Shown: piece by piece, positions 34,102 to 42,388 of the stretch
Position numbering within the stretch: the first letter of the stretch is position 1
Layout of the letters: each line of letters starts with the position of its first letter
Position numbers and translations under genes: made by a program
NCBI GenBank assembly: GCA_016291475.1
Contig: JAEEXJ010000005.1
Coordinates: 1-56,637 of the forward strand
Source of the DNA: Lachnospiraceae bacterium
GTDB taxonomy: Bacteria > Bacillota_A > Clostridia > Lachnospirales > Lachnospiraceae
Length of the DNA stretch: 56,637 nucleotides
Direction of reading: 5' to 3'
The notes under the pieces: generated by a model
The model's database searches: none
Told to the model about the DNA's origin: nothing
What the model saw: only the letters and a program-made list of their open reading frames with translations

Positions 34102-34691
34102 TCGATTATTACAAAGATGTGTTGAATACAATTACAGATTCTGTTGAATCGATTCCGGAAGGTATATATAAGCAGCTTGTTGATGAGTGCGTAGAAACAC
34201 TTAAGAACGGTGGAAAAATAATCGCAAGCGGACTTGGAAAAAATGTTCCGATTTGTGAAAAGTTTGTAGGAACACTGAACTCTTTAGGAATAGATGCCCG
34301 TTTTCTACACACTAATACAGCAGTTCATGGAGATCTTGGAATGGTCGGAAAGAAAGATCTGGTAATTCTTCTGACTAAAGGCGGTAACACAAGCGAAACT
34401 GTAGACCTTGGAGTACATCTAAAAGAAAGAGGCACAAATACCTGGCTGATGTCCTTCTATGGAGACGGTAAAGCATCCAAGGTCGTTGAGAAGAAACTGA
34501 GCATTCATCTGATCAACGAAGGCGATGAATGGGATATCGTTCCAAATAACTCAACCACAGTATATCTGATTGTTCTTCAGGGAATCGCGATTGAAATTGG
34601 AAAAAGACTTGGAGTTACTCTTGATGACTTCAGAGTAAATCATCCCGGTGGAGGAATTGGGGCGAGACTGTCTGGAAGGGATATGCGGTGA
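34098..34691 (+). CDS. SIS-domain phosphosugar isomerase (KpsF/GmhA-like)
   Basis: 197 residues from ATG 34098, which has GGAGG at 34086-34090 and overlaps the previous stop (ATGA). SIS fold with the GKIIASGLGKN phosphate loop, LTKGGNTSETVDL and a C-terminal HPGGGIGARL like the HPGGALGR of KpsF/KdsD. Interconverts ketose and aldose phosphates, presumably making the substrate of the fused kinase-nucleotidyltransferase. Confidence 0.88.
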   Translation: MIDYYKDVLNTITDSVESIPEGIYKQLVDECVETLKNGGKIIASGLGKNVPICEKFVGTLNSLGIDARFLHTNTAVHGDLGMVGKKDLVILLTKGGNTSETVDLGVHLKERGTNTWLMSFYGDGKASKVVEKKLSIHLINEGDEWDIVPNNSTTVYLIVLQGIAIEIGKRLGVTLDDFRVNHPGGGIGARLSGRDMR

Positions 34692-35134
34692 TAGGACATA
34701 TTCTTAAAGGCTGGTTATTCTGGCAAAGGGTAAGAATTAAATATCTGATAAATTATAACAAAACATTGATTGTGCTCTCTGACGAGAATTATGAGTTGGA
34801 CAGACAAGTTTTATTACATTTGCCCGATTATGTTGAAAGAAAACATGCTGACAAAGCAATTGTTCTGTGTGATGAAAGCCGATTGCATGAATGGTCATAT
34901 ATTTTGCCTAAGAACATTAACATGCAGATTAAAGCGATGTCAAAAGAAGACATGGAAAAATTATATGACTATTACTGCTTTTTCAAGTTTTTCGATAATG
35001 TTGTTTTCACATATACAGACAAGCCTAAGGATAATTTGCTCGGAAAATTTTTAAGAGAAACCGATGTAAATGAGGAAGATGCTGCGTGCCTCGCGTTATA
35101 TCATCTTAGATCGATTCCAAAAACAAAGGGATAA
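34688..35134 (+). CDS. Unknown protein in the polysaccharide cluster
   Basis: 148 residues from GTG 34688, overlapping the SIS stop (GTGA). No membrane segment or known motif; the interior TLIVLSDENYELDRQVL and KAIVLCDESRLHEW read as alternating strands and helices, as in a Rossmann-like domain. The base composition turns AT-rich here, the left border of the acquired segment. Confidence 0.6.
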   Translation: MIGHILKGWLFWQRVRIKYLINYNKTLIVLSDENYELDRQVLLHLPDYVERKHADKAIVLCDESRLHEWSYILPKNINMQIKAMSKEDMEKLYDYYCFFKFFDNVVFTYTDKPKDNLLGKFLRETDVNEEDAACLALYHLRSIPKTKG

Positions 35135-35142
35135 TTACAAGT

Positions 35143-36426
35143 ATGTACGATGTTGAATTACGCCGAACGGAAAAAAATATAAAAATATTTAGTGCATTAG
35201 GGCGACTTAAGAATAGAGATATTTATTTGTTCGGTGTAAGCGATAATTCAAGACAGATTATTCAAATACTAAGAGGGATAGGATATGAACCTAAGAATGT
35301 AATTGATAACGATGTAGCAAAGCAGGGAAGTTATTGCTCTAGAATAAAAGTAATATCTTTTTCGGATATTGAAAAACCAAATGACAAAAGAAAATTATAT
35401 ATTATATATTCGGCCTATTGGAGGGAAATGCTACCGCAGCTGAAAGAAAGCGGAGTTCCAGAATGGGGGATATTGCGACTGAATAAAAAAAATGGTTCAT
35501 TAAGTCGTTCGCTGTTAAGGTCATATCGGGGTAAAGCTTACTATGATGCTCTCAAAAAAAGATATAGTGACGTGCCGATTTTTTTGTGTCCATATACAGG
35601 AACAGGGGATATTTACCTTATAGGAACGTTTTGGGAAGAGTATTTAAACAAGAATAATATTAATGACTATGTTTTTGTTGTGATAAGTAATGCATGTAAA
35701 AAGGTGGCTGATTTATTCGGAATAAAGAATATAGAGGTGGTAAGGAAAAAAGAATATGCATCGTATTTGATAGATTATCATCTGTATGATCCTGAAAATG
35801 GAAAATTAAAAATTCTAAATGATTGTTGGGCTCAGGTTCATACAAATCAAGTTGAATGGTTCAGAGGTTACAAGGGATTATACTTTACTGACTTGTTCAG
35901 AAAATTTGTATTTGGATTATCTGAAGATGTAAAACCTAAGCATCCGACGTTTAAAAGAGAGACAGAAAAAATAAAAGAAATTTTTGATAAATTTGGATTG
36001 ATTACAAAAAAAACCGTTATATTGTCCCCGTATTCAAATACGCTGTCAGATCTGCCAACAGATTTTTGGAAATGCCTCGTGGAGGTGTTGAAAGATAAAG
36101 GATACATAGTTGCAACAAATTGTGGTGGAAATACAGAGCCAGCAATAGAGGGAACAATCGGTGTATTTTTTCCTTTAAATATTGCTCCACAGATTATAGA
36201 TGAAGCAGGAGCATTCATTGGAGTAAGAAGTGGATTCTGTGATGTGATAAGCGGAACGAAGGCTAAAAAGATAATTCTTTATGATAAAGGTAATCGTTTT
36301 TATATGGGAAGCGCTTTCGATTATTTCAATTTGAAGGGGATGGAGCTGTGCGATGACGCGGTTGAAATTCAGTATGAACATAATTGTACGGAAAAGATAA
36401 TTAAACAAATCTCAGAATCATTCTGA
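35143..36426 (+). CDS. GT9-like glycosyltransferase with N-terminal Rossmann-like domain
   Basis: 427 residues. Residues about 15-125 form a Rossmann-like domain with DIYLFGVSDNSRQIIQILRG and VIDNDVAKQG. Residues about 145-427 are GT-B-like: CPYTGTGDIYLIGTFWEEYL matches the GD loop of heptosyltransferase-type (GT9) enzymes, and VILSPYSNTLSDLP with FIGVRSGFCDVISG form the donor half. Paralogous to 42389-43660 and to the interrupted gene at 44046-45017. Predicted to transfer a sugar during surface glycan assembly; donor and acceptor unknown. AT-rich codon use. Confidence 0.75.
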   Translation: MYDVELRRTEKNIKIFSALGRLKNRDIYLFGVSDNSRQIIQILRGIGYEPKNVIDNDVAKQGSYCSRIKVISFSDIEKPNDKRKLYIIYSAYWREMLPQLKESGVPEWGILRLNKKNGSLSRSLLRSYRGKAYYDALKKRYSDVPIFLCPYTGTGDIYLIGTFWEEYLNKNNINDYVFVVISNACKKVADLFGIKNIEVVRKKEYASYLIDYHLYDPENGKLKILNDCWAQVHTNQVEWFRGYKGLYFTDLFRKFVFGLSEDVKPKHPTFKRETEKIKEIFDKFGLITKKTVILSPYSNTLSDLPTDFWKCLVEVLKDKGYIVATNCGGNTEPAIEGTIGVFFPLNIAPQIIDEAGAFIGVRSGFCDVISGTKAKKIILYDKGNRFYMGSAFDYFNLKGMELCDDAVEIQYEHNCTEKIIKQISESF

Positions 36427-36444
36427 ATAAAGGAGAAGGCTTTC

Positions 36445-37653
36445 ATGAGTACGATTTTTCGAAATAAGCATTGGATAAATAGATTACCACATATATATGA
36501 AATAGATGATCTCATAGCATTCTGCAGGAGAAATAAGAGAATATATATATATGGAAGAGGCGAAGCCCAAGAATGGCTTTTGCGTTTTCTTGATATGTGC
36601 GGTGGGGTGAATGTTGAGGGATATGTAGTCTCATTTAATTCAGATGAAAATAATTTTTGCTACCGGAAATTGCCGGTTAAATTGCTGGATGATATTATTG
36701 ATCAACCTGACATAGGAATTGTATTGGCTCTATGCGATAGATATCATGGGGATATCGTTCCAATATTTAGGGAAAGGGGATTTGAGAATTGGATATCTCT
36801 CACGGAACATACTCGTCTTGGTATCGCTGAACAAATGGCGCCAAGAAATAAGGATGAAATGACATTTGAGATTAGCTTGGCAGATCATTGTAACCTGTCA
36901 TGCCAGATGTGTGATCATTTTTCACAATTGTCGGACCCGTGGTATGTTGATGTTGAACAGTTTAAAAATGATATAAGTAGGATGGCAGAATTATTTGATC
37001 ATGAGATAGGCGCTATCACGTTGCTTGGCGGAGAACCTACACTTCATCCCAACTTAGCTGAATTATTGGGATATGTTAGAGAACAATTTCCAAACACAGA
37101 ATTGATATTACTTACAAACGGAGTTCTTCTTACAAGCTTGGAAAAATCGCCACATGGAAACATATGGGAGGTATTAAGAAATAATTATGTTCATGTTACG
37201 GTTACAGTCTATCCTGTAAAAATAGACTATTTAGCAATCGAAAAGAAGGCAGCTGAGTATGGGGTATCACTAAAATTGTCCTCGGATATACATGCAGTTG
37301 AGGCAACAAAACAGACAAAAATATCAGATAAACATGTAATGGATCTGGAAGGCAAAGTTCCAAAAGAACATTGTGTACATTGTTTGTATTTTAATAAATT
37401 TAATGTAGTAAAAGATGGCAGATATTATATTTGCCCTGTGCAAGCACATATTAATATCTTCAATCATAGATTTGGAACTAATCTGGGTTATGCTAAAGGC
37501 GACTATTTAGATATTTATGAAGTGAAGGATTGGCATGAATTTGCTGAGTATGGATCAAATTGGGTTCCATTTTGCAGGTTCTGTGATCAAAAGAAATGGA
37601 AACATGATTCTAATTGGAAACCAAGCTCTAAAAGCATAGAGGAATATATCTAA
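36445..37653 (+). CDS. Radical SAM protein with N-terminal Rossmann-like domain
   Basis: 402 residues. Residues about 20-125 match the shared N-terminal domain (RIYIYGRGEAQEWLLRFLD). Residues about 130-290 are a radical SAM domain with CNLSCQMC, a CX3CX2C motif for the [4Fe-4S] cluster, and LLGGEPTLHP as the SAM-binding GGE motif. The C-terminus has further cysteines (HCVHC, CPVQ, CRFCDQ), suggesting auxiliary Fe-S clusters as in SPASM proteins. GGAG lies upstream. Its TAA overlaps the start of the aldo/keto reductase, so the pair is probably translationally coupled. The reaction is not predictable; modification of a sugar or glycan intermediate is a guess. Confidence 0.8.
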   Translation: MSTIFRNKHWINRLPHIYEIDDLIAFCRRNKRIYIYGRGEAQEWLLRFLDMCGGVNVEGYVVSFNSDENNFCYRKLPVKLLDDIIDQPDIGIVLALCDRYHGDIVPIFRERGFENWISLTEHTRLGIAEQMAPRNKDEMTFEISLADHCNLSCQMCDHFSQLSDPWYVDVEQFKNDISRMAELFDHEIGAITLLGGEPTLHPNLAELLGYVREQFPNTELILLTNGVLLTSLEKSPHGNIWEVLRNNYVHVTVTVYPVKIDYLAIEKKAAEYGVSLKLSSDIHAVEATKQTKISDKHVMDLEGKVPKEHCVHCLYFNKFNVVKDGRYYICPVQAHINIFNHRFGTNLGYAKGDYLDIYEVKDWHEFAEYGSNWVPFCRFCDQKKWKHDSNWKPSSKSIEEYI

Positions 37654-38462
37654 TGGAAAACGGATTACGGCTTAACAATGGAATTTACATTCCCCCCATA
37701 GGAATGGGCGGATGGTCACAGAAAAAAGATCAAATACTTATGGCACTTGATGTTGGGTATAGACTTCTTGATACAGCAGCACAGTATGGAAATGAAGATG
37801 AATTTGGTGCAGCTTTGTCCGAGAGTGGAATTCATAGGAATGAAATTTTTTTGACAACTAAACTATGGACGGATGATGTTCGGGCACATAGGACAAGAGA
37901 TGCATTTCAGGAGAGTCTTGAAAGATTGAGAACAGACTATGTGGATTTGTATCTGATTCATTGGCCTGCTGAGGGATATGAAGATGCGTGGATTGAGATG
38001 GAGAAGCTATATACAGAAAAAAAAATAAGAGCAATTGGTGTGAGCAATTTCGAAATAAAACATTTGGAAAGTTTGAAATCTCATGGCGCAAGTATAAAGC
38101 CGTGTGTTAATCAGATAGAAATACATCCCTATTTTAGAAATGAAATGATTGTTGACTATTGTAGAGATGAGGATATATTGTCTGAAGCTTGGTGTCCTAT
38201 AGGTGGACCTGATAATATGGAATCAAAAGATGAACACATCATAGAAATTGCAAATGAACATAATAAAACTCCTCAACAAATAATTTTAAGATGGCATTTT
38301 CAAAGAGGTATTATAGCTATCCCTAAAACATCAAGAGTAGAACGAATGCTGGAGAATAAGGATATATTTGACTTTGAACTAAATGCTGATGAATTTGAAA
38401 TAATAAACAGTCTTGATATGAATAAAAGGCTAGGCGCAAATCCAAATAATTTTGATTTTTGA
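37653..38462 (+). CDS. Aldo/keto reductase
   Basis: 269 residues, typical for the family. The catalytic tetrad is seen as Asp in LLDTAAQYGNE, Tyr in AQYGNE, Lys in TTKLW and His in LIHWP; IRAIGVSNFEIKHLE and VNQIEIHPY are family signatures. Reduces a carbonyl with NADPH. Coupled to the radical SAM gene by a 1-bp overlap, so it may reduce that enzyme's product. AT-rich codon use like its neighbours. Confidence 0.9.
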   Translation: MENGLRLNNGIYIPPIGMGGWSQKKDQILMALDVGYRLLDTAAQYGNEDEFGAALSESGIHRNEIFLTTKLWTDDVRAHRTRDAFQESLERLRTDYVDLYLIHWPAEGYEDAWIEMEKLYTEKKIRAIGVSNFEIKHLESLKSHGASIKPCVNQIEIHPYFRNEMIVDYCRDEDILSEAWCPIGGPDNMESKDEHIIEIANEHNKTPQQIILRWHFQRGIIAIPKTSRVERMLENKDIFDFELNADEFEIINSLDMNKRLGANPNNFDF

Positions 38463-38483
38463 TTGGGTAGATATAGGTATACT

Positions 38484-39611
38484 ATGATGAAAGATAATTC
38501 AACTCCGAACGAAATAAGTATATCGTTTGAAAATTGTTGTGTGGCAAGTGGGAAAAGATGGTTTTTTGCAAATGAATTTAATGCATTATGTTGCATGGAT
38601 GATACTGATGATATCGTGTTCGTGGGCATGGCTCCGGGGGAAAATGATTCGTCAATTTACTTGTTTGCAGATATTAAGTATTTTGATAATCATATTTATC
38701 TGATTCCAAGAGGCGCTTCAGCATTGATTGTTTACGATATAGCAAATGATTCGTTTAAACGATACGAAATTGATGCTACTGTTTTGAAAAGTAATAATCC
38801 ATATGTTGAATATTTGAAATTTAGTGTAGGAATTATATATGAAAATAAGCTTTATATGATTCCTCGCACTTATCCAGCAATAGTTGTTTTTGATATTGCT
38901 AATGAAACACTAAATTACGAAACAAGTTGGTTAAAGTTGATTAATGATCATATATTCGAGGGGGAAGCCTTCTTTTGGGCAGATTACAGCATCTCTAATA
39001 ATGAACTTGTTTTAGCAAGTTCTAATAGCGATTGTATAGTTCGCAGGTCATTCATTACGAATGAGTATTCGATACAACGTGTTTCAAATGAAAGTATGGG
39101 CTATTCTGGAATAGAGATAGTAGATGATCGATTGTTTCTTTGCAGACGAAAAGATGGTCAAATATTATACATTGACAAGAATGGCGGTGAAAAGAGATTA
39201 CGTATGCCTGAGGGGTTTGGCGTAAGGAGAATAATAGGATTTTCTAAATTGCTTAGATTTGGCGATTATCTTTACGCTGTTCCAATGTGGGCAAATTACT
39301 TTATTCGAATTAAACTGGATGATTGCCAAGTTGATGTTGTTAAAGACTATGATTGCGAGAGATGCGGCAATGAGGAGGTAGCTACATGTTGTGCGTGGAT
39401 AGAAGGGAATAATATATGTATCGATAATAATCTTTGTCATACACTAGAGGAATATTCTGAGGAAATGAGTGTAAAGAAATCAAAACTTGTCATAGGTGAG
39501 AGGTTTTTAGTAGCTCGCAAGAAATGTATGTTTGAGAGAGAGAGCGTTCAAGAGAACAGGGGCTGTACATTATCTGATTTTATTGATTATATAAATGAAT
39601 GGAATTGTTGA
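38484..39611 (+). CDS. Predicted beta-propeller-like protein of unknown function
   Basis: 375 residues from ATG 38484 (a TTG at 38463 is also in frame; neither has a strong ribosome site). The sequence has repeated units of about 45-50 residues such as IYLIPRGASALIVYDIAND and LYMIPRTYPAIVVFDIANE, which match each other and suggest blades of a propeller. No signal peptide. No enzymatic motif recognised; it may be a structural or binding partner for the glycan enzymes. Confidence 0.6.
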   Translation: MMKDNSTPNEISISFENCCVASGKRWFFANEFNALCCMDDTDDIVFVGMAPGENDSSIYLFADIKYFDNHIYLIPRGASALIVYDIANDSFKRYEIDATVLKSNNPYVEYLKFSVGIIYENKLYMIPRTYPAIVVFDIANETLNYETSWLKLINDHIFEGEAFFWADYSISNNELVLASSNSDCIVRRSFITNEYSIQRVSNESMGYSGIEIVDDRLFLCRRKDGQILYIDKNGGEKRLRMPEGFGVRRIIGFSKLLRFGDYLYAVPMWANYFIRIKLDDCQVDVVKDYDCERCGNEEVATCCAWIEGNNICIDNNLCHTLEEYSEEMSVKKSKLVIGERFLVARKKCMFERESVQENRGCTLSDFIDYINEWNC

Positions 39612-39622
39612 GGATGGCTGCT

Positions 39623-40795
39623 ATGCATATTTATAATTTTCTAGTTGAATTTTTGAATGAACTAGATGCCATTTGCCAGGATGTTGAAACGGTTGTTTGG
39701 GTTGGGATGCACCCATGGATGACAACAATATTTCAATTTTTGGACGAAAAAGGCATAAAAAATTTTCATGTTGTGGACAACGATGCTCTGATTCAGGGAA
39801 AAGAGATTTGGACGTATGAATGCACTTTTGCACATACGAAAGTTCCTTTTAAAAAAGTAAATGTTTGGGATGTGAGAAAATTCGAGGAAAATGCCATTTA
39901 TTTGATGGCAAATACGCATGAAGGGGAAATTAGAAATCAATTAAAAGGACTGGGAGTAAATGATAATAAAATATTTAATCTATATGACTTAACAAGAGAA
40001 AAGAATAAATATGAAGAATTTACGAAGTCTTTTTCAAATGATCACAAGCATTTATCACTGGTCGATATTCAGAAAATTGAATTGAGGCTCCTTATAGAAT
40101 TTAGGAATTTTTGTGAGGAAAAACAACTTCGTTATTATTTGGGCGGTGGAACACTTATTGGGGCGGTAAGACATAAGGGCTTTATTCCGTGGGATGATGA
40201 TATTGATGTATACATGCCATACGAAGATTACAGAAAATTTTTAGCGGATTATAAAAAACATGACGGATATGAGGTGCTGAATTGGAGACTGGTTGATGAT
40301 TTTCCACTGCAATTTGCACAACTTGTGGATAACACAACATGTTTGTTTAGGCCTTTGGACTTTATGAACGCATCGTGCGCCACAAACGTATTTATAGATA
40401 TATTTCCAATTTCCGGTTATCCAAGTGATGCTGAAATGATAGAACAAAAATGGAATAGAAACTTAGAACTGGATGCAGAATGGTTTTGGTATCAACAGAT
40501 AAAGGGAATCAACACATGCCACATAGATGTTAGAGACAAGATAGAAAACGAGCGACATGAATTCTCTTTTGATGATTCTGATTATGTTGGAAATGTAATC
40601 AGAACGATACATAGACCATGGGCTGTTGGTAAAAAGATTTATGATAAAACAGTAAAAATGCAATTTGAAGGAGAATGGTTTGATGCTCCGATAGGATATG
40701 AAGATTATTTAGAATATAGATATGGAAATTATATGATTCTACCTCCAGAGGATAAACGGGAGCAACATCTGTTTCCTGCATATTCTTTGAAATGA
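39623..40795 (+). CDS. LicD-family phosphotransferase with N-terminal Rossmann-like domain
   Basis: About 390 residues. The N-terminal 130 residues carry the shared domain (VVWVGMHPWMTTIFQFLDEK, VVDNDALIQG). The LicD domain follows: YYLGGGTLIGAVRHKGFIPW with WDDDIDVYMPYEDY, the metal-binding DDDID being diagnostic. LicD proteins transfer phosphocholine or similar phospho-groups from a CDP-activated donor to a glycan. I chose ATG 39623 since GAGG is at 39609-39612; ATGs at 39599 and 39614 are alternatives. The TagD-like gene downstream may make the CDP donor. Confidence 0.82.
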   Translation: MHIYNFLVEFLNELDAICQDVETVVWVGMHPWMTTIFQFLDEKGIKNFHVVDNDALIQGKEIWTYECTFAHTKVPFKKVNVWDVRKFEENAIYLMANTHEGEIRNQLKGLGVNDNKIFNLYDLTREKNKYEEFTKSFSNDHKHLSLVDIQKIELRLLIEFRNFCEEKQLRYYLGGGTLIGAVRHKGFIPWDDDIDVYMPYEDYRKFLADYKKHDGYEVLNWRLVDDFPLQFAQLVDNTTCLFRPLDFMNASCATNVFIDIFPISGYPSDAEMIEQKWNRNLELDAEWFWYQQIKGINTCHIDVRDKIENERHEFSFDDSDYVGNVIRTIHRPWAVGKKIYDKTVKMQFEGEWFDAPIGYEDYLEYRYGNYMILPPEDKREQHLFPAYSLK

Positions 40796-40810
40796 TAATA
40801 GGAGATATAT

Positions 40811-41236
40811 ATGGAAAAATGCATAATTGGCTATACAACTGGGGTGTTTGATTTGTTTCATGTTGGGCATCTAAGAATGATTGAAAACGCCAAGTCAATG
40901 TGCGACAAATTAATAGTTGGCGTGACTGTTGATGATTTAGTCGTATATAAAAATAAAAAAGCTGTTATTCCCTATGATGAGCGCGCTGAAATAGTTAGAA
41001 ATATTCGATATGTAGATGCTGTGGTGCCTCAGGAGTCGATGGATAAGTTTGAGGCATGGAAGAAATTAAAATTTGACATAATGTTCGTGGGTGACGATTG
41101 GTACGGAACGCCTAAGTGGGAAGAGTACGAAAGACAATTTGCTGAGGTTGGAGTAAAAATCATATACTTTCCATATTATAAAGGAACATCTTCTACACTA
41201 ATCAAAGAAGTGCTTACTAAATTGAAGGAGGAGTAG
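40811..41236 (+). CDS. TagD-like cytidylyltransferase
   Basis: 141 residues, matching glycerol-3-phosphate cytidylyltransferases in length. TTGVFDLFHVGHLRMIENAK contains the HxGH nucleotide-binding motif, and SSTLIKEVL stands for the C-terminal RTxGxSTTxIK-like stretch, though less basic than in TagD. Makes a CDP-activated polyol or amino alcohol from its phosphate, probably the donor used by the LicD protein upstream. GGAG lies 8 nt before ATG 40811. Confidence 0.85.
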   Translation: MEKCIIGYTTGVFDLFHVGHLRMIENAKSMCDKLIVGVTVDDLVVYKNKKAVIPYDERAEIVRNIRYVDAVVPQESMDKFEAWKKLKFDIMFVGDDWYGTPKWEEYERQFAEVGVKIIYFPYYKGTSSTLIKEVLTKLKEE

Positions 41237-41237
41237 C

Positions 41238-42146
41238 GTGTTTTTTTATTTGAAGGTAAATAGAAATGAGGGCTATTCGGTTCGAAATCTGAGACACTGG
41301 CTTGATGTAGTAAATCAAGACGCTGATAATGATTTTATAATCATCTGTGATAACAATGATTTAAAAAAAAGAATAATTGATAACATTTCAGATTTATCAG
41401 ATGAGAATTTTATATACAGTAATCGGGATGATTCAACACTTAAAGAAATAACAGTAAATAACACAAGTGAATTTTGGCATAATGCAAGTTATTCTCATTT
41501 GACCACATTTTATGATGCCAAAGAAAGGGGACTGGCTGAATTTTATAACATAGATGCAGATGATACATGCTTTTGCTTAAATGCAGACAGAGTACATCAG
41601 ATTTTGGTGCGCGCTAGGAAAGATGCTATAGAAAATGATATAAATGCATATTCGTTTGACATGAGCCATAGCAGACGAAAAGGTGCATTTTGGACATTTG
41701 GAGTGACATATACCGATAATAGAATTGATTGGTTTGAGTATATGACTGAGCATTGCCATGATGGCTTCCTTTCGTTGCCTGAATATGATGAAATGATTTT
41801 GCCTTCATGTATTGATACATATTTTACATATATTAATACATGTTGCGAATTAAATCTTGGGACGTTTTATGTAGAAAACTGTAAGTTTATTCATTATAGT
41901 AATGATTTTGTATATAGACCATGGAACTCTTGGTTTGCTACATATAGAAACGGAAGAATTATTAAGCCAGTGCTGAATGATTTTTATGAATTAACGGATA
42001 TGGGAGATGTTCAAATAGTAGATGACGTGAGGAAAATAGATATTGGAATAACTACTAAAGAACAAGTAGAATGGTTAATAAACTATTCGTGTGAAGCAGA
42101 AAGAAATAAAAAATTAATGTTTCATGCAATGGAACATAATATATGA
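41238..42146 (+). CDS. Putative glycosyltransferase-like protein
   Basis: 302 residues from GTG 41238, preceded by AAGGAGGAG. The first half has a nucleotide-binding-like stretch DNDFIIICDNNDLKKRI and a possible DxD motif in FYNIDADDTCFCLNADRV, which suggests a GT-A type glycosyltransferase, but the match is loose and I am not certain. Very AT-rich. Its TGA overlaps the next ATG. Confidence 0.55.
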   Translation: MFFYLKVNRNEGYSVRNLRHWLDVVNQDADNDFIIICDNNDLKKRIIDNISDLSDENFIYSNRDDSTLKEITVNNTSEFWHNASYSHLTTFYDAKERGLAEFYNIDADDTCFCLNADRVHQILVRARKDAIENDINAYSFDMSHSRRKGAFWTFGVTYTDNRIDWFEYMTEHCHDGFLSLPEYDEMILPSCIDTYFTYINTCCELNLGTFYVENCKFIHYSNDFVYRPWNSWFATYRNGRIIKPVLNDFYELTDMGDVQIVDDVRKIDIGITTKEQVEWLINYSCEAERNKKLMFHAMEHNI

Positions 42147-42385
42147 AAAGAATCATCTCAAGTGAGCTTAAAGATGGAACCTTTTTGCGCAAGAACCTTG
42201 AAACAGTATCTAAAGAGGGTTTGTCAACATATGGCAAGTATTATCATCTGTATGAATATACGGACGATATTTGTGTGCTTGAAGATAATCCACTGTATCC
42301 CGGATTGATCAATTATGTAAAAACCGGATTGCTGACGAAGGAAGAGCTTATTGATGCTCTGGAATATGATAAGGGTTTTAATTGA
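42143..42385 (+). CDS. Small protein of 80 residues
   Basis: 80 residues, MKRIISSELKDGTFLRKNLE at the start. No motif recognised. Overlaps the previous gene by 4 bp (ATGA) and is followed 3 bp later by the next gene, so it is likely real. It marks the right end of the AT-rich segment. Confidence 0.55.
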   Translation: MKRIISSELKDGTFLRKNLETVSKEGLSTYGKYYHLYEYTDDICVLEDNPLYPGLINYVKTGLLTKEELIDALEYDKGFN

Positions 42386-42388
42386 TAA

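Noticed and set aside
34690..42150. Prophage or transposon origin of the AT-rich segment
   Set aside because: No integrase, transposase, terminal repeats or attachment duplication were seen; only composition differs.
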